Source: an uncultured Bacteroidales bacterium
GTDB lineage: Bacteria > Bacteroidota > Bacteroidia > Bacteroidales > WCHB1-69
DNA: 41,735 nt
Assembly: GCA_905235135.1 (NCBI GenBank)
Contig: CAJOKR010000031.1
Span: forward strand, 1 to 41,735
Reading direction: 5' to 3'
The notes beneath the pieces were generated by a model, which was not told where the DNA came from, searched no databases, and saw only the letters and a list, made by a program, of their open reading frames with translations. The translations under genes were made by a program, and so were the position numbers. Position 1 is the first letter of the stretch, and each line of letters opens with the position of its first letter. Shown here piece by piece: positions 17,846 to 25,733 of the stretch.

Positions 17846-18223
17846 TTATCCCAGCATGGCGGTATAAGCAGCTGCATCCATCAGCTCAGCAACCTGGTCG
17901 GGCTCCGTCATTTTGATCTTGACAATCCAGCCCTTGCCGTAAGGATCGCTGTTCACGAGGGCGGGTTCGCCTTCGAGAGCCTCATTAAATTCCACCACCT
18001 CACCCGCGACGGGCAGCAGCAGATCGGCAACGGTCTTCACAGCCTCGATAGAGCCGAAAACCTCATCCTTGTCCAAGGTCTCGCCCACAGAGGGGATGTC
18101 AAGGAAAACGATGTCGCCCAATTCGTTAGCGGCGTGAGCGGTAATGCCCACCAATGCAAATTCACCATCCACTTTTAACCATTCGTGGTCCTGGGAATAC
18201 TTCAAATTTTCAGGAATATTCAT
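17846..18223 (-). CDS. gcvH: Glycine cleavage system H protein
   Basis: 125 residues, the normal length. It carries the lipoamide arm between the P, T and L proteins of glycine cleavage. The lipoylation site is Lys63 in [16 protein letters not shown], with the conserved HEWLKVDG near the N-terminus and [10 protein letters not shown] near the end. It lies 24 bases downstream of frr on the same strand, so it is probably read from the pyrH-2TM-frr group. No glycine riboswitch is visible upstream. The other gcv genes are not in the window. Confidence 0.95.
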   Translation of the reverse strand: MNIPENLKYSQDHEWLKVDGEFALVGITAHAANELGDIVFLDIPSVGETLDKDEVFGSIEAVKTVADLLLPVAGEVVEFNEALEGEPALVNSDPYGKGWIVKIKMTEPDQVAELMDAAAYTAMLG

Positions 18224-18247
18224 ACTTTTAAGTTTATAGATGAAAAA

Positions 18248-18805
18248 TTAAACGGTCATAATCTCTTTTTCTTTGGCCTCCATAATCTTATCGACCTTGC
18301 TGATGGCCTCGTCGGTGGCCTTCTGGATGTCGGCCTCCAATTTCTTGATGGCATCTTCCTCCACGCCTTCGTCTTTCAGCTTCTTGGCATCATCGTTGGC
18401 GGTGCGGCGGATATTACGGACAGCCACCTTGATTTGTTCGGTCTCCTGTTTGGCCTTCTTCACCAGTTCCTTACGGCGTTCCTCGGTCGGGGCGGGAATC
18501 ACCAAACGGATGAACTCGCCGTTGTTTTGCGGGGTCACACCGATGTTGGCGGCAAGGATGGCCTTCTCAATCACGGGCAGCATGTTGCGCTCCCACGGTT
18601 GGATGATAATCTGGTGGGCATCCGGAGTGTTCACGTTGGCCACCTGGTCGATGGGCGTGGGATTGCCGTAATAATCGACCTTGATGCCGTCCAGCATTTG
18701 CGGGGAAGCCTTGCCGGCACGGACCTTCTGGAGTTCCTTTTCAAAATGCGCCACGGTGGCGCTCATGCTCTCTTTCGCTTGTTTCAAGCAGGTTTGTGTA
18801 TCCAT
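18248..18805 (-). CDS. frr: Ribosome recycling factor
   Basis: 185 residues, full length, with the family blocks ELQKVRAGKASPQMLDGIKV, YYGNPTPIDQVANV, GEFIRLVIPAPTEERRKELV, VAVRNIRRTANDDAKKLKDE and IMEAKEKEIMTV. Frees ribosomes from mRNA after termination, with EF-G. It follows pyrH on the same strand, as in many bacteria, but with the 2TM gene between them (12-base gap to that gene). Confidence 0.96.
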   Translation of the reverse strand: MDTQTCLKQAKESMSATVAHFEKELQKVRAGKASPQMLDGIKVDYYGNPTPIDQVANVNTPDAHQIIIQPWERNMLPVIEKAILAANIGVTPQNNGEFIRLVIPAPTEERRKELVKKAKQETEQIKVAVRNIRRTANDDAKKLKDEGVEEDAIKKLEADIQKATDEAISKVDKIMEAKEKEIMTV

Positions 18806-18817
18806 TTTTGTAATATT

Positions 18818-19249
18818 TTAATCGATATAATTCGGGTTTCTATGTTCAGGTTCCTCCTCCACAGCTTTTTCAGGCTGGGACTCGGCTTCGGGTTCCTCTT
18901 TTGGCGCCATCTCGGCCTTCAGGCTCTCAATTTCCTGGAGTTGCTTTAGACGCATTTTTTTCAAGGAGTTTAATTCCTTGTCTTTATACGATTTCGTCCA
19001 CTTGTAAGTAATCATATAGTGCAGAATGATGCCTAACAGCCAGACGAGAAATACGAAGAGAATGGCCATCAGGAAGGTGTTGTCCTCGCTGTCTCTGAAA
19101 AGGAAATACCACACCACCCACAGGAAGGCGTTAACCAGGATGAAGATGGCAAAGTGTTTCTTGAAACCGGTTCTGCGCGAGGCCATTCTCGCCAGTTTGG
19201 CTTCCTCTTCGGGGGTGATTTCCGGAATATTGGGATTATTTTCTGCCAT
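18818..19249 (-). CDS. 2TM-domain membrane protein
   Basis: 143 residues. Two hydrophobic helices (FAIFILVNAFLWVVWYFLF and FLMAILFVFLVWLLGIILHY) are joined by a short polar loop (RDSEDNT). RRTGFKKH precedes helix 1 and MITYKWTKSYKDKEL follows helix 2, the pattern of the 2TM domain common in Bacteroidota. The C-terminal tail is charged and likely disordered (APKEEPEAESQPEKAVEEEP). Placed between pyrH and frr, 12 bases before frr; function unknown. Confidence 0.75.
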   Translation of the reverse strand: MAENNPNIPEITPEEEAKLARMASRRTGFKKHFAIFILVNAFLWVVWYFLFRDSEDNTFLMAILFVFLVWLLGIILHYMITYKWTKSYKDKELNSLKKMRLKQLQEIESLKAEMAPKEEPEAESQPEKAVEEEPEHRNPNYID

Positions 19250-19294
19250 TATTTTAACTTTGATGTTGACTTTGAATGTTAACTATTTCCACAT

Positions 19295-19322
19295 CCTTAA
19301 ACCTTAAACCTTGAACCTTAAA
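19295..19322. repeat. AAACCTT heptamer array downstream of pyrH
   Basis: Four copies of TTAAACC/TTGAACC words (reverse complement AAGGTTT) end at the pyrH stop codon. Same word family as the long array at 22128-22345, but in the opposite orientation. Confidence 0.65.
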
Positions 19323-20027
19323 CTAATATAATAGGGTTCCGATGGGTTCGCCGTTGAGCACCTTGAGCAGATTGCCCTTGGTGTTGGCATCATAGACGTA
19401 GATAGGCATTTTATTGTCCTGACAGAGCGCGAAGGCGGTCATGTCCATGATACGGAGGTTCTTCTGGTACGCTTCCGCGAGGGAGATTTCGGTGAATTTG
19501 ACCGCGTTGGGATCCTTTTCGGGATCGGCGGTATAGACGCCATCCACGCGGGTGCCCTTGATGAGCACGTCGGCCTTGATTTCGAGGGCCCGAAGTGCGG
19601 CACCCGTATCGGTGGTGAAGAACGGATTGCCCGTGCCGCCGCCGATGAGGGTCACGTAACCAGCCTCCAACGACTCGATAGCCGTGCGCCAAGAGGTTTT
19701 CCCGCAAACGCCTTCAATGTTGACCGCAGAGAGGACTTTGGCTTTCACACCTAACTCTTCGAGCACGCCCTGCACCGCCAATGCGTTGATGATGGTGGCC
19801 AGCATTCCCATCTGGTCGCCCTGCCGACGTTCGAAACCGGCGGACGCACCTTGCACGCCCCGGAAGATGTTTCCGCCGCCGATGACCACCGCCACCTGCA
19901 CGCCCGCATCCACCGCAGACTTTATCTCGGTCGCATAATGCATTATGTGACTGTAACTTACACCGTATCCGTCATCGCCTGTCAGCGATTCGCCACTCAA
20001 TTTCAACAATATGCGTCTGTACTTCAT
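19323..20027 (-). CDS. pyrH: UMP kinase
   Basis: About 234 residues from MKYRRILLKLSGESLTGDDG; the longer frame from 20057 adds ten residues not seen in the family. Blocks VAVVIGGGNIFRG, GDQMGMLATIINALAVQGVL, GGGTGNPFFTTDTGAALRAL, ADVLIKGTRVDGVYTADPEK and MDMTAFALCQDN identify a bacterial hexameric UMP kinase, which makes UDP from UMP and ATP. First gene of a likely pyrH-2TM-frr-gcvH group. Two TATTTTTG boxes stand 20-35 bases upstream (20047-20062), with CAAA at 20077 as a possible -33. Confidence 0.96.
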   Translation of the reverse strand: MKYRRILLKLSGESLTGDDGYGVSYSHIMHYATEIKSAVDAGVQVAVVIGGGNIFRGVQGASAGFERRQGDQMGMLATIINALAVQGVLEELGVKAKVLSAVNIEGVCGKTSWRTAIESLEAGYVTLIGGGTGNPFFTTDTGAALRALEIKADVLIKGTRVDGVYTADPEKDPNAVKFTEISLAEAYQKNLRIMDMTAFALCQDNKMPIYVYDANTKGNLLKVLNGEPIGTLLY

Positions 20028-20096
20028 ATTCTTAAATTTCAAGTTGCAAAAATACAAAAATAACGGTTAAGTGATACAAAACAGTTACAAGATAGG

Positions 20097-20873
20097 TTAC
20101 ACAAACTTTTTCTTCACCATATCCACAACAAATCCGGGCAGCAGGAAGCACATCAGCAGGAAGAAGTAGTTGATGGGACCCGGGATTTTGACTTTCCGGC
20201 CATGTAACGTGGCGCGGACACCTCGTTTGGCGATTTGTTCGGGACCCAACATGATGCCGATGGCGCGAAAACGTTTCCGCATCTTGACTGGAAGGTTGTA
20301 AAGATCCGTATCCACCGCGCCAGGACAAACGCAGCAGACCTTCACCCCATAATGGCTCAGTTCATGGTGCAGCCCTTTGGAAAACTTCAGCAGATATGAC
20401 TTGGAAGCCTGATAGACCGCGATGGTCGGGAATCCCATGTAAGCGGTGATGGAGCTGGCATTGAGGATGTAACCACATCCGCGCTCTTTCATCTTCTGGC
20501 CGAACAGCACGCACAAATCCGCCGGGGTGGTGCAATGCAGCATGGTCATCTTATGGCTCAGCGCCATCGGTTTATCGACCGCCGCCCCGAAGTAGAACAT
20601 GCCCGCATTGTTGACCAAAACCTCCACGATGAGGTTCTCGCTTTCGCAGTAATCGAACAATTCCTGCGCCGCATTATCCGCGGTCAAATCTTGGTAGCGG
20701 GTTAGGATTCGCTGTTCGGGGAATTGCGGCTGCAAACGGTTTTGTGCCTCCGCGTTCAAGTCCTCGCGATTGCTGACAATCAGGATGTTATATCCTTTCC
20801 GCGCCCACTCTTCCGCATAGGCGTACCCAATTCCGGAACTCCCGCCAGTAATGATTGCGTATGTATTTTTCAT
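20097..20873 (-). CDS. Short-chain dehydrogenase/reductase
   Basis: 258 residues. Classical SDR motifs: cofactor loop TGGSSGIG at residues 9-16, NNAGMFYFG, catalytic Ser in NASSITAYMG and YQASK (YxxxK). The C-terminus has a hydrophobic stretch (INYFFLLMCFLLPGFVVDMV) ending KKKFV, suggesting membrane association as in DltE- or ketoacyl-reductase-like SDRs. The substrate cannot be told from the sequence. Not clearly in an operon; the GTAGAGACG palindrome lies just upstream. Confidence 0.85.
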   Translation of the reverse strand: MKNTYAIITGGSSGIGYAYAEEWARKGYNILIVSNREDLNAEAQNRLQPQFPEQRILTRYQDLTADNAAQELFDYCESENLIVEVLVNNAGMFYFGAAVDKPMALSHKMTMLHCTTPADLCVLFGQKMKERGCGYILNASSITAYMGFPTIAVYQASKSYLLKFSKGLHHELSHYGVKVCCVCPGAVDTDLYNLPVKMRKRFRAIGIMLGPEQIAKRGVRATLHGRKVKIPGPINYFFLLMCFLLPGFVVDMVKKKFV

Positions 20874-20896
20874 ATTTCTTGTTTGAACCTTACAAC

Positions 20897-20920
20897 AGAG
20901 ACGTAGCGCGCTACGTCTCT
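20897..20920. repeat. GTAGAGACG palindromic element, copy 2 (core TAGCGCGCTA)
   Basis: Perfect 24-base palindrome AGAGACG-TAGCGCGCTA-CGTCTCT. The right side extends to the full CGTCTCTAC; the left side has CAG instead of TAG. It lies directly beyond the stop codon of sufS (20922-20924). Confidence 0.75.
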
Positions 20921-20921
20921 A

Positions 20922-22124
20922 CTATGACAACATCTGTTTAGCTTTAACAACTGCGGCGACAAGCGCATCGGCCTCTTCAAACGTGTTGTACAGGGCAAAC
21001 GAGGCACGCACCGTTCCGGGAATGCCGAAATGGGTCATAATGGGTTGCGTGCAGTGATGGCCTGTTCGAACCGCAATGCCTTGATGGTCAAGGAGAACGC
21101 CCATATCGTAGGGATGGATGTTCCCGACGAGGAAGGAGATGACACCGGTTTTGTGCGCCGCTTGCCCGATGAAACGCATCCCATCGATGGCGGACAGTTT
21201 TTCGGTTGTATAGACCAGCAATTCCTGCTCGTACGCGGCAATCTTCTCCAAGCCGATGCTTTGGATGTATTCGATGGCCTTTCGAAGACCGATGACATCG
21301 CCCACCGAAGGGGTGCCGGCCTCGAATTTGAACGGCAGGTCATTGTAGGTAGTCTTCTCGAAAGTGACATCTTTGATCATCTCGCCACCACCCTGATACG
21401 GTTGCATCTCGTTGAGCCACTGCTCTTTACCGTACATCACACCGATACCCATCGGGGCGTACATCTTATGGCCGGAGAAACAGTAGAAATCGCAATCGAG
21501 ATCCTGCACATCGACCGCACAGTGGGCCACAGCTTGGGCTCCGTCGATGAGGACGGGCACATTGCGGCGATGTGCGATGCGGATGATTTCTTCAATGGGA
21601 TTAACCGTGCCCAACGAATTGGAAACGTGCGCCACGGCCACGATTTTGGTACGGTCGTTGATTAACTCGTCCAATTTGCTGATTATCAGCTCCCCTTTGT
21701 CATCGAACGGCAGCACTTTAAGCTTTGCACCGCGATCTTCACAGGCTAACTGCCATGGCACGATATTGGAATGGTGTTCCATTTCGGAAACGACAACCTC
21801 ATCGCCCGCATGCAGGTAGGTACGCCCGAAGGAGGCCGCCACCAGGTTAATGGACTCGGTAGCGCCCCGCGTGAAGATAATCTCCTGGGTTGACGGGGCG
21901 TTGATATACTGTCGCACGGCTTCCCGCGCCAGCTCAAACTCGTTGGTGGCCAGCTGACTAAGGCAGTGGACCCCGCGATGGATGTTGCTGTTGATCCGAC
22001 AATAGTAATCGTTCAGCGCATCAATCACCACCTGAGGCTTTTGCGTGGTGGCAGCATTGTCTAAATAGACGAGGGGCTTGTTGTAAACGCGCTCATTCAA
22101 TATGGGAAAATCGTTTCTATTCAT
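20922..22124 (-). CDS. sufS: Cysteine desulfurase, SufS type
   Basis: 400 residues. PLP-binding Lys220 lies in FSGHKMYAPMG and the active-site Cys in RTGHHCTQP, the group II (SufS/CsdA) signature. Other blocks: YLDNAATTQKP, GVHCLSQLATNEFE, TRGATESINLVA, EMEHHSNIVPW, DGAQAVAH. It supplies sulfur for Fe-S cluster assembly. No sufBCD genes are in the window, so it stands alone here. Upstream lies a 200-base heptamer array, so any promoter must lie within or beyond it. Confidence 0.93.
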   Translation of the reverse strand: MNRNDFPILNERVYNKPLVYLDNAATTQKPQVVIDALNDYYCRINSNIHRGVHCLSQLATNEFELAREAVRQYINAPSTQEIIFTRGATESINLVAASFGRTYLHAGDEVVVSEMEHHSNIVPWQLACEDRGAKLKVLPFDDKGELIISKLDELINDRTKIVAVAHVSNSLGTVNPIEEIIRIAHRRNVPVLIDGAQAVAHCAVDVQDLDCDFYCFSGHKMYAPMGIGVMYGKEQWLNEMQPYQGGGEMIKDVTFEKTTYNDLPFKFEAGTPSVGDVIGLRKAIEYIQSIGLEKIAAYEQELLVYTTEKLSAIDGMRFIGQAAHKTGVISFLVGNIHPYDMGVLLDHQGIAVRTGHHCTQPIMTHFGIPGTVRASFALYNTFEEADALVAAVVKAKQMLS

Positions 22125-22127
22125 GTA

Positions 22128-22345
22128 GTTTAAGGTTCAAAGTTCAAGGTTTAAGGTTAAAAGTTTAAGGTTTAAGGTTAAAAGTTTAAGGTTTAAGGTT
22201 TAAAGTTTAAGGTTTAAGGTTTAAGGTTTAAGGTTTAAGGTTAAAAGTTTAAGGTTAAAAGTTTAAGGTTTAAGGTTTAAGGTTTAAGGTTTAAGGTTAA
22301 AAGTTTAAGGTTAAAAGTTTAAGGTTAAAAGTTTAAGGTTAAAAA
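22128..22345. repeat. Long heptamer array (AAGGTTT, AAGGTTA, AAAGTTT words)
   Basis: About 30 near-perfect seven-base units in one orientation on the plus strand, using three main words in a mixed order, between the sufS start and the tilS end. No gene is present. The regular 7-base register holds through most of it. Confidence 0.85.
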
Positions 22346-22346
22346 A

Positions 22347-22389
22347 CCAATAGCCAATAGCCAATAGCTAATGGCCAATGGCCAATGGC
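22347..22389. repeat. CCAATAG/CCAATGG heptamer array overlapping the tilS 3' end
   Basis: CCAATAG x3, CTAATGG, CCAATGG x2 follow directly on the AAGGTTT array. The tilS stop (22368-22370) and its last codons (PLAIGH) lie inside it. Confidence 0.75.
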
Positions 22390-23690
22390 CGTAATCGGTA
22401 ATATGTTTTGGTTTGGGGTGTCAATTTGAAGCGTTCGTCGGAGCGGTGGCCGATAATCCAGGCAATTTGGTCGTTGATGCTGAGGAGGCGGATGCGTTCT
22501 TTGGTGAAGCGGTCGATTTTGTGGTCGGTGAAGTAGTCGCTGAGTTTTTGGCGGCCTCTTCCACCGAGAGGATAGAAGAAATCACCGTGCTGCCAGGAAC
22601 GGATTGTCAATGGAAAGGTCAGTTTCTCTTTTGGGATATACAGCAGGTCAGGATTTTTATCGAAAACTATATCTTGCTGATATTCAAATTCCTCGATGTG
22701 GAAATACTGTTGCAGACCTTCTAAAGATCTGATTTCGATTGATTCCGGTTCCTCGTCCATTTTCGGTTTAAGGATAAGAAACGCTCTGTCAATCAGCAGG
22801 ATATGGGTATCTGACAAAAATTGTTTGCCCGGTTGGAGCTGGAAGGATTCGGACAGTTTTTCGCTCACATCGGACGAAAAACCATAGCGGTTAAGTATCT
22901 CATATAGAATCAGTTCCCTATCTTCGCAGGCTTCCAAAAGGGAACGGTCGATTAGGGTTTGGCCGTTTTGTTCTGAAGATATTTTGGCTATAGCAGCTTC
23001 AATATGTTTCTGATAGTAAGCATATTGCCGTTGCAAAATCTGGCGCGTGCGGATGTTGGTGTGCAGAAATTGCGGGTTGATAGCTTCCAACTGCGGAATC
23101 ACCGAATGGCGGATGCGGTTGCGGGAAATATTCTCGTCGTGGTTGGTATAATCTTCCACGTATGCAATATGGTGATCCTCAGCGTATTGACGAATTTCTT
23201 CAGCCGTGAAGGGCAGCATCGGGCGGATGATTTTGCCGTTCACGGGCGGGATGCCGCAAAGCCCTTTCAATCCGGTGCCTCGGGTGAGGTTGAGGAGTTG
23301 GGTTTCGGCAGCGTCCGTGGCATGATGGGCGGTTACGAGGTAATCGAAATCGCCCAAAAGTTTCGAAAACCACTTGTAGCGCAACTCTCGGGCAACCATC
23401 TCCACCGATTTTCCGGAATCTTTTCGGATTTTGATGGTATCGAACTCACAGATGAAGGCCGTCACATTCCAGTTGGCAGCGAGATCTTGCACAAACCGCA
23501 TGTCACGGTCGGAATCGTCCCCGCGTAGATGAAAGTTGCAGTGCGCCATGGCGAACGGCACCCCAGCCTCGTGGAACATGGAGGCTGCGACCGTAGAATC
23601 CGCACCGCCGCTCACCGCCACAAGGTAGCGTTTATGCAGGGCATCGGGCCCCGCCAAAATATGCAGTTCCTGAAGAAATCGCGCCAGCAT
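22368..23690 (-). CDS. tilS: tRNA(Ile)-lysidine synthase
   Basis: 440 residues. PP-loop SGGADS at residues 27-32, then HCNFHLRGDDSDRD, YLVTAHHATDAAETQLLNLT, RGTGLKGL and NRIRHSVIPQL identify TilS, which makes lysidine at C34 of the AUA-reading tRNA. The C-terminal domain has RSWQHGDFFYPLGGRGRQKL, SDYFTDHKID and IAWIIGHRSDERFKL. The final residues RPLAIGH are encoded by a heptamer repeat. Start MLARFLQELH lies 3 bases after the stop of the upstream lipoprotein gene, so the two are one transcript. Confidence 0.94.
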   Translation of the reverse strand: MLARFLQELHILAGPDALHKRYLVAVSGGADSTVAASMFHEAGVPFAMAHCNFHLRGDDSDRDMRFVQDLAANWNVTAFICEFDTIKIRKDSGKSVEMVARELRYKWFSKLLGDFDYLVTAHHATDAAETQLLNLTRGTGLKGLCGIPPVNGKIIRPMLPFTAEEIRQYAEDHHIAYVEDYTNHDENISRNRIRHSVIPQLEAINPQFLHTNIRTRQILQRQYAYYQKHIEAAIAKISSEQNGQTLIDRSLLEACEDRELILYEILNRYGFSSDVSEKLSESFQLQPGKQFLSDTHILLIDRAFLILKPKMDEEPESIEIRSLEGLQQYFHIEEFEYQQDIVFDKNPDLLYIPKEKLTFPLTIRSWQHGDFFYPLGGRGRQKLSDYFTDHKIDRFTKERIRLLSINDQIAWIIGHRSDERFKLTPQTKTYYRLRPLAIGH

Positions 23691-23693
23691 AGC

Positions 23694-24665
23694 CTATGAC
23701 TCGAAATCTCTGAGTTTGAAATAGCGACGAAGCTCCATCTGCATATACTCGTAGGAACCGAATCGGACGGCTTTCGGGGTCTCGTCTTTGCGCATCATCA
23801 CCATGCCGGAACTGGAAGGATCAATGTAGGGGGTAATGTCGGCCTCAAGGGCGAAAGTGAGCTCATAATCGCGCACGGTCACACGATTGTAACCACTGCT
23901 TACCTCTTCGTAAATGATACCGTGCTCCTCGCAGAAAGCCTGCAGGTGCAAGATGGTTTCGTCCCACATTTCGGGTTTGTCGCCGGGGTTGAAATAGAAA
24001 ACCACCGCGTTATAGTCGGGCAAGGTATCCACAATCTCGGACTTCTCAAAACGACCCTGTTCGTTGATGAGAAACTGCTCCACATAGCGCGTTTTGCGGT
24101 GATATTTCTCGGGATTACTGATGAAATCCTGCTTCGTGGCTTTCGACACGGAATGAATCCATTCGTACTCCTTGGTGGTTCGGAATTGCCCGTCGGGAAG
24201 GCGCAAGGTCTGCCAATTTTCCGTTTCGAGGTCCTCATTTCGCTGGTTGGCCACGCTTACGGCCACGGGCAGCACATCGAGGATGCGCTGGGTGCCGAAA
24301 CCGGAAGTGGTGGCCAAATAGACCCATTCGCGGTTTTCAGACCGCAGCAGCCAAAGTTCGCGCCCTTCCGGCAGCCGTTCCACGCATTCCACCCCCCATT
24401 CTTGCGGAAAATCGACCTTCTCCGTCCATTTTCTGCCTTGGAAGTCGCTCGCTTTCTCCAAAAACGCGTTCAGCACCTCCTCCTGCAGCGGATAGAGGGT
24501 AGTTTGCCGGTGCACGTCCGCCGTCAACGTGTCGCGAATCACATCCATGGGATAGATGACGGCCTCTTCGGCGGTCTCATCTTGGTTGTTTCTTCTTGAA
24601 AAACAGCTGGTTAGAAGAAGTACCAAGGTGAGGCAGATGTAGATGGTTAAGGGTTTTCGGTTCAT
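23694..24665 (-). CDS. Lipoprotein of unknown function upstream of tilS
   Basis: 323 residues. Signal MNRKPLTIYICLTLVLLLTSC with a good lipobox (LLTSC). The body has no motif I recognise; features include KWTEKVDFPQEWGVECVERL, LPEGRELWLLRSENREWVYL and YNAVVFYFNPGDKPEMWDET. It ends with FGSYEYMQMELRRYFKLRDF. A TATTTTTG -7 box lies at 24679-24686, 14 bases before the ATG. Co-transcribed with tilS (3-base gap), though no functional link is evident. Confidence 0.7.
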   Translation of the reverse strand: MNRKPLTIYICLTLVLLLTSCFSRRNNQDETAEEAVIYPMDVIRDTLTADVHRQTTLYPLQEEVLNAFLEKASDFQGRKWTEKVDFPQEWGVECVERLPEGRELWLLRSENREWVYLATTSGFGTQRILDVLPVAVSVANQRNEDLETENWQTLRLPDGQFRTTKEYEWIHSVSKATKQDFISNPEKYHRKTRYVEQFLINEQGRFEKSEIVDTLPDYNAVVFYFNPGDKPEMWDETILHLQAFCEEHGIIYEEVSSGYNRVTVRDYELTFALEADITPYIDPSSSGMVMMRKDETPKAVRFGSYEYMQMELRRYFKLRDFES

Positions 24666-24678
24666 TTTGTTTTTTCTG

Positions 24679-24686
24679 CAAAAATA
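24679..24686 (-). promoter_or_regulatory. -7 box for the lipoprotein-tilS transcript
   Basis: Minus strand TATTTTTG just before the ATG at 24665. No clear -33 partner. Confidence 0.35.
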
Positions 24687-24709
24687 CTATTTTTTGGTTA
24701 TCGGGAAAG

Positions 24710-24771
24710 CCCCACACTGCGCTTCGCTTGTGTGGGGTTATTGCGCTTCGCGCGTGTTGCCTCTTCGAGGC
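24710..24771. repeat. Cluster of three small hairpins downstream of folP
   Basis: CCCCACAC/GTGTGGGG (24710-24737) with an inner GCG-CTT-CGC, then GCGC-TTC-GCGC, then GCCTC-TTC-GAGGC (24759-24771). No coding potential. Lies between the folP 3' end and the next gene, so it may end folP transcription or be a composite palindromic repeat. Confidence 0.55.
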
Positions 24772-24796
24772 TGCTTAAGGGATATCTTTTAAAATA

Positions 24797-25612
24797 TTAT
24801 CTCATTGTTTGAACTATTTTACGGGTTTCGACCGCCTCGTGCACATCGTGGACGCGCAAGATGGCGGCGCCTTTTGTGAGGGCGATGGTGTTGAGGGCGA
24901 TGGTGCCGGTGAGGGCGTGGTCGGGGGTGGTGTCCAACAATTTGTAGATCATCGATTTGCGGGAAATGCCCACCAAAAGAGGGTAACCCAGTTCCAGAAA
25001 GACCTCCAGGTTTTTCATCAGGAAGTAGTTCTGTTCGAGGGTTTTGCCGAAACCGAAGCCCGGGTCGAGGATGATATCGTGAACGGAATGTGCGTGCAGT
25101 TGCGCGATTTGCCGTCCGAAGAACTGCAACATCTCGCCGAGAATGTCCTGATAGTTCGTATGTTGCTGCATAACAGCGGGTTTCGCGGGAGTATGCATCA
25201 AGCAGTAGGGCACCTGCAAGCGCCCGACGGTGGGAATCATTTCGGAGTCGAAAGTGCCGCCGGAAATATCGTTGATCATATCAGCGCCGGCCTCCACAGC
25301 GGCTTCTGCCACGGCAGCGCGATAGGTATCGATGGAGATGATGGCCTCAGGGTAATCCTCACGGATGAGGCGCACTGCCCGCACGATCCTCGCTTTTTCT
25401 TCCTCTTCGGGGATTTCCTTCGCGTCCGGTCGCGTGGACATGGCCCCGATGTCAATCATGTCGCCACCTTCTTCCAAAATCTGTGCCGCACGTCTTCGCA
25501 CCGCCTCCTCCGACAAATAGTGTCCCCCGTCATAGAACGAATCTTCCGTGACATTCAGAATGCCCATAATCAAGGGCATGTTTGGGGTAATCTTTCCGTT
25601 GAAATTGTACAT
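24797..25612 (-). CDS. folP: Dihydropteroate synthase
   Basis: 271 residues, normal size. Motifs: PLIMGILNVTEDSFYDGGHY, DIGAMSTRPDAKEIPEEEE, IISIDTYRAAVAEAAVEAGA, MINDISGG, LDPGFGFGKTLEQNYFLMKN, LLVGISRKSMIYKLL and the terminal RVHDV. Joins p-aminobenzoate to the pterin diphosphate in folate synthesis. The usual SxRPG motif reads STRPDA, a common Bacteroidota form. Single gene; a GTAGGGGCG palindrome lies just upstream and a hairpin cluster downstream. Confidence 0.96.
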   Translation of the reverse strand: MYNFNGKITPNMPLIMGILNVTEDSFYDGGHYLSEEAVRRRAAQILEEGGDMIDIGAMSTRPDAKEIPEEEEKARIVRAVRLIREDYPEAIISIDTYRAAVAEAAVEAGADMINDISGGTFDSEMIPTVGRLQVPYCLMHTPAKPAVMQQHTNYQDILGEMLQFFGRQIAQLHAHSVHDIILDPGFGFGKTLEQNYFLMKNLEVFLELGYPLLVGISRKSMIYKLLDTTPDHALTGTIALNTIALTKGAAILRVHDVHEAVETRKIVQTMR

Positions 25613-25632
25613 CGTTAATGTATTTTCGCGTT

Positions 25633-25662
25633 TGTAGGGGCGAATGATTATTCGCCCCTACA
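25633..25662. repeat. Second palindrome family: TGTAGGGGCGAAT ... ATTCGCCCCTACA
   Basis: 13-bp perfect arms with the loop GATT. Related in layout to the GTAGAGACG family (GTAG outer bases, same size) but with GGGCG arms. Lies between the folP start and the T9SS gene terminator. Confidence 0.75.
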
Positions 25663-25674
25663 TATTCGTCATCG

Positions 25675-25705
25675 AAAAAAAAGGGACAGTCTTTCGACCA
25701 TCCCT
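25675..25705 (-). terminator. Rho-independent terminator of the T9SS gene
   Basis: Minus strand AGGGATGGTC-GAAA-GACTGTCCCT (two wobble-type positions) followed by eight T, 29 bases after the stop at 25734. Confidence 0.75.
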
Positions 25706-25733
25706 CTATATAATAATAATGTATCGTACAAAA

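Noticed and set aside
18224..18247. Glycine riboswitch before gcvH
   Set aside because: Only 24 bases separate frr and gcvH, too short for a riboswitch.
22128..22389. Possible CRISPR array or telomere-like sequence
   Set aside because: Units are only 7 bases with no unique spacers and no cas genes nearby, and the array is internal to the contig.
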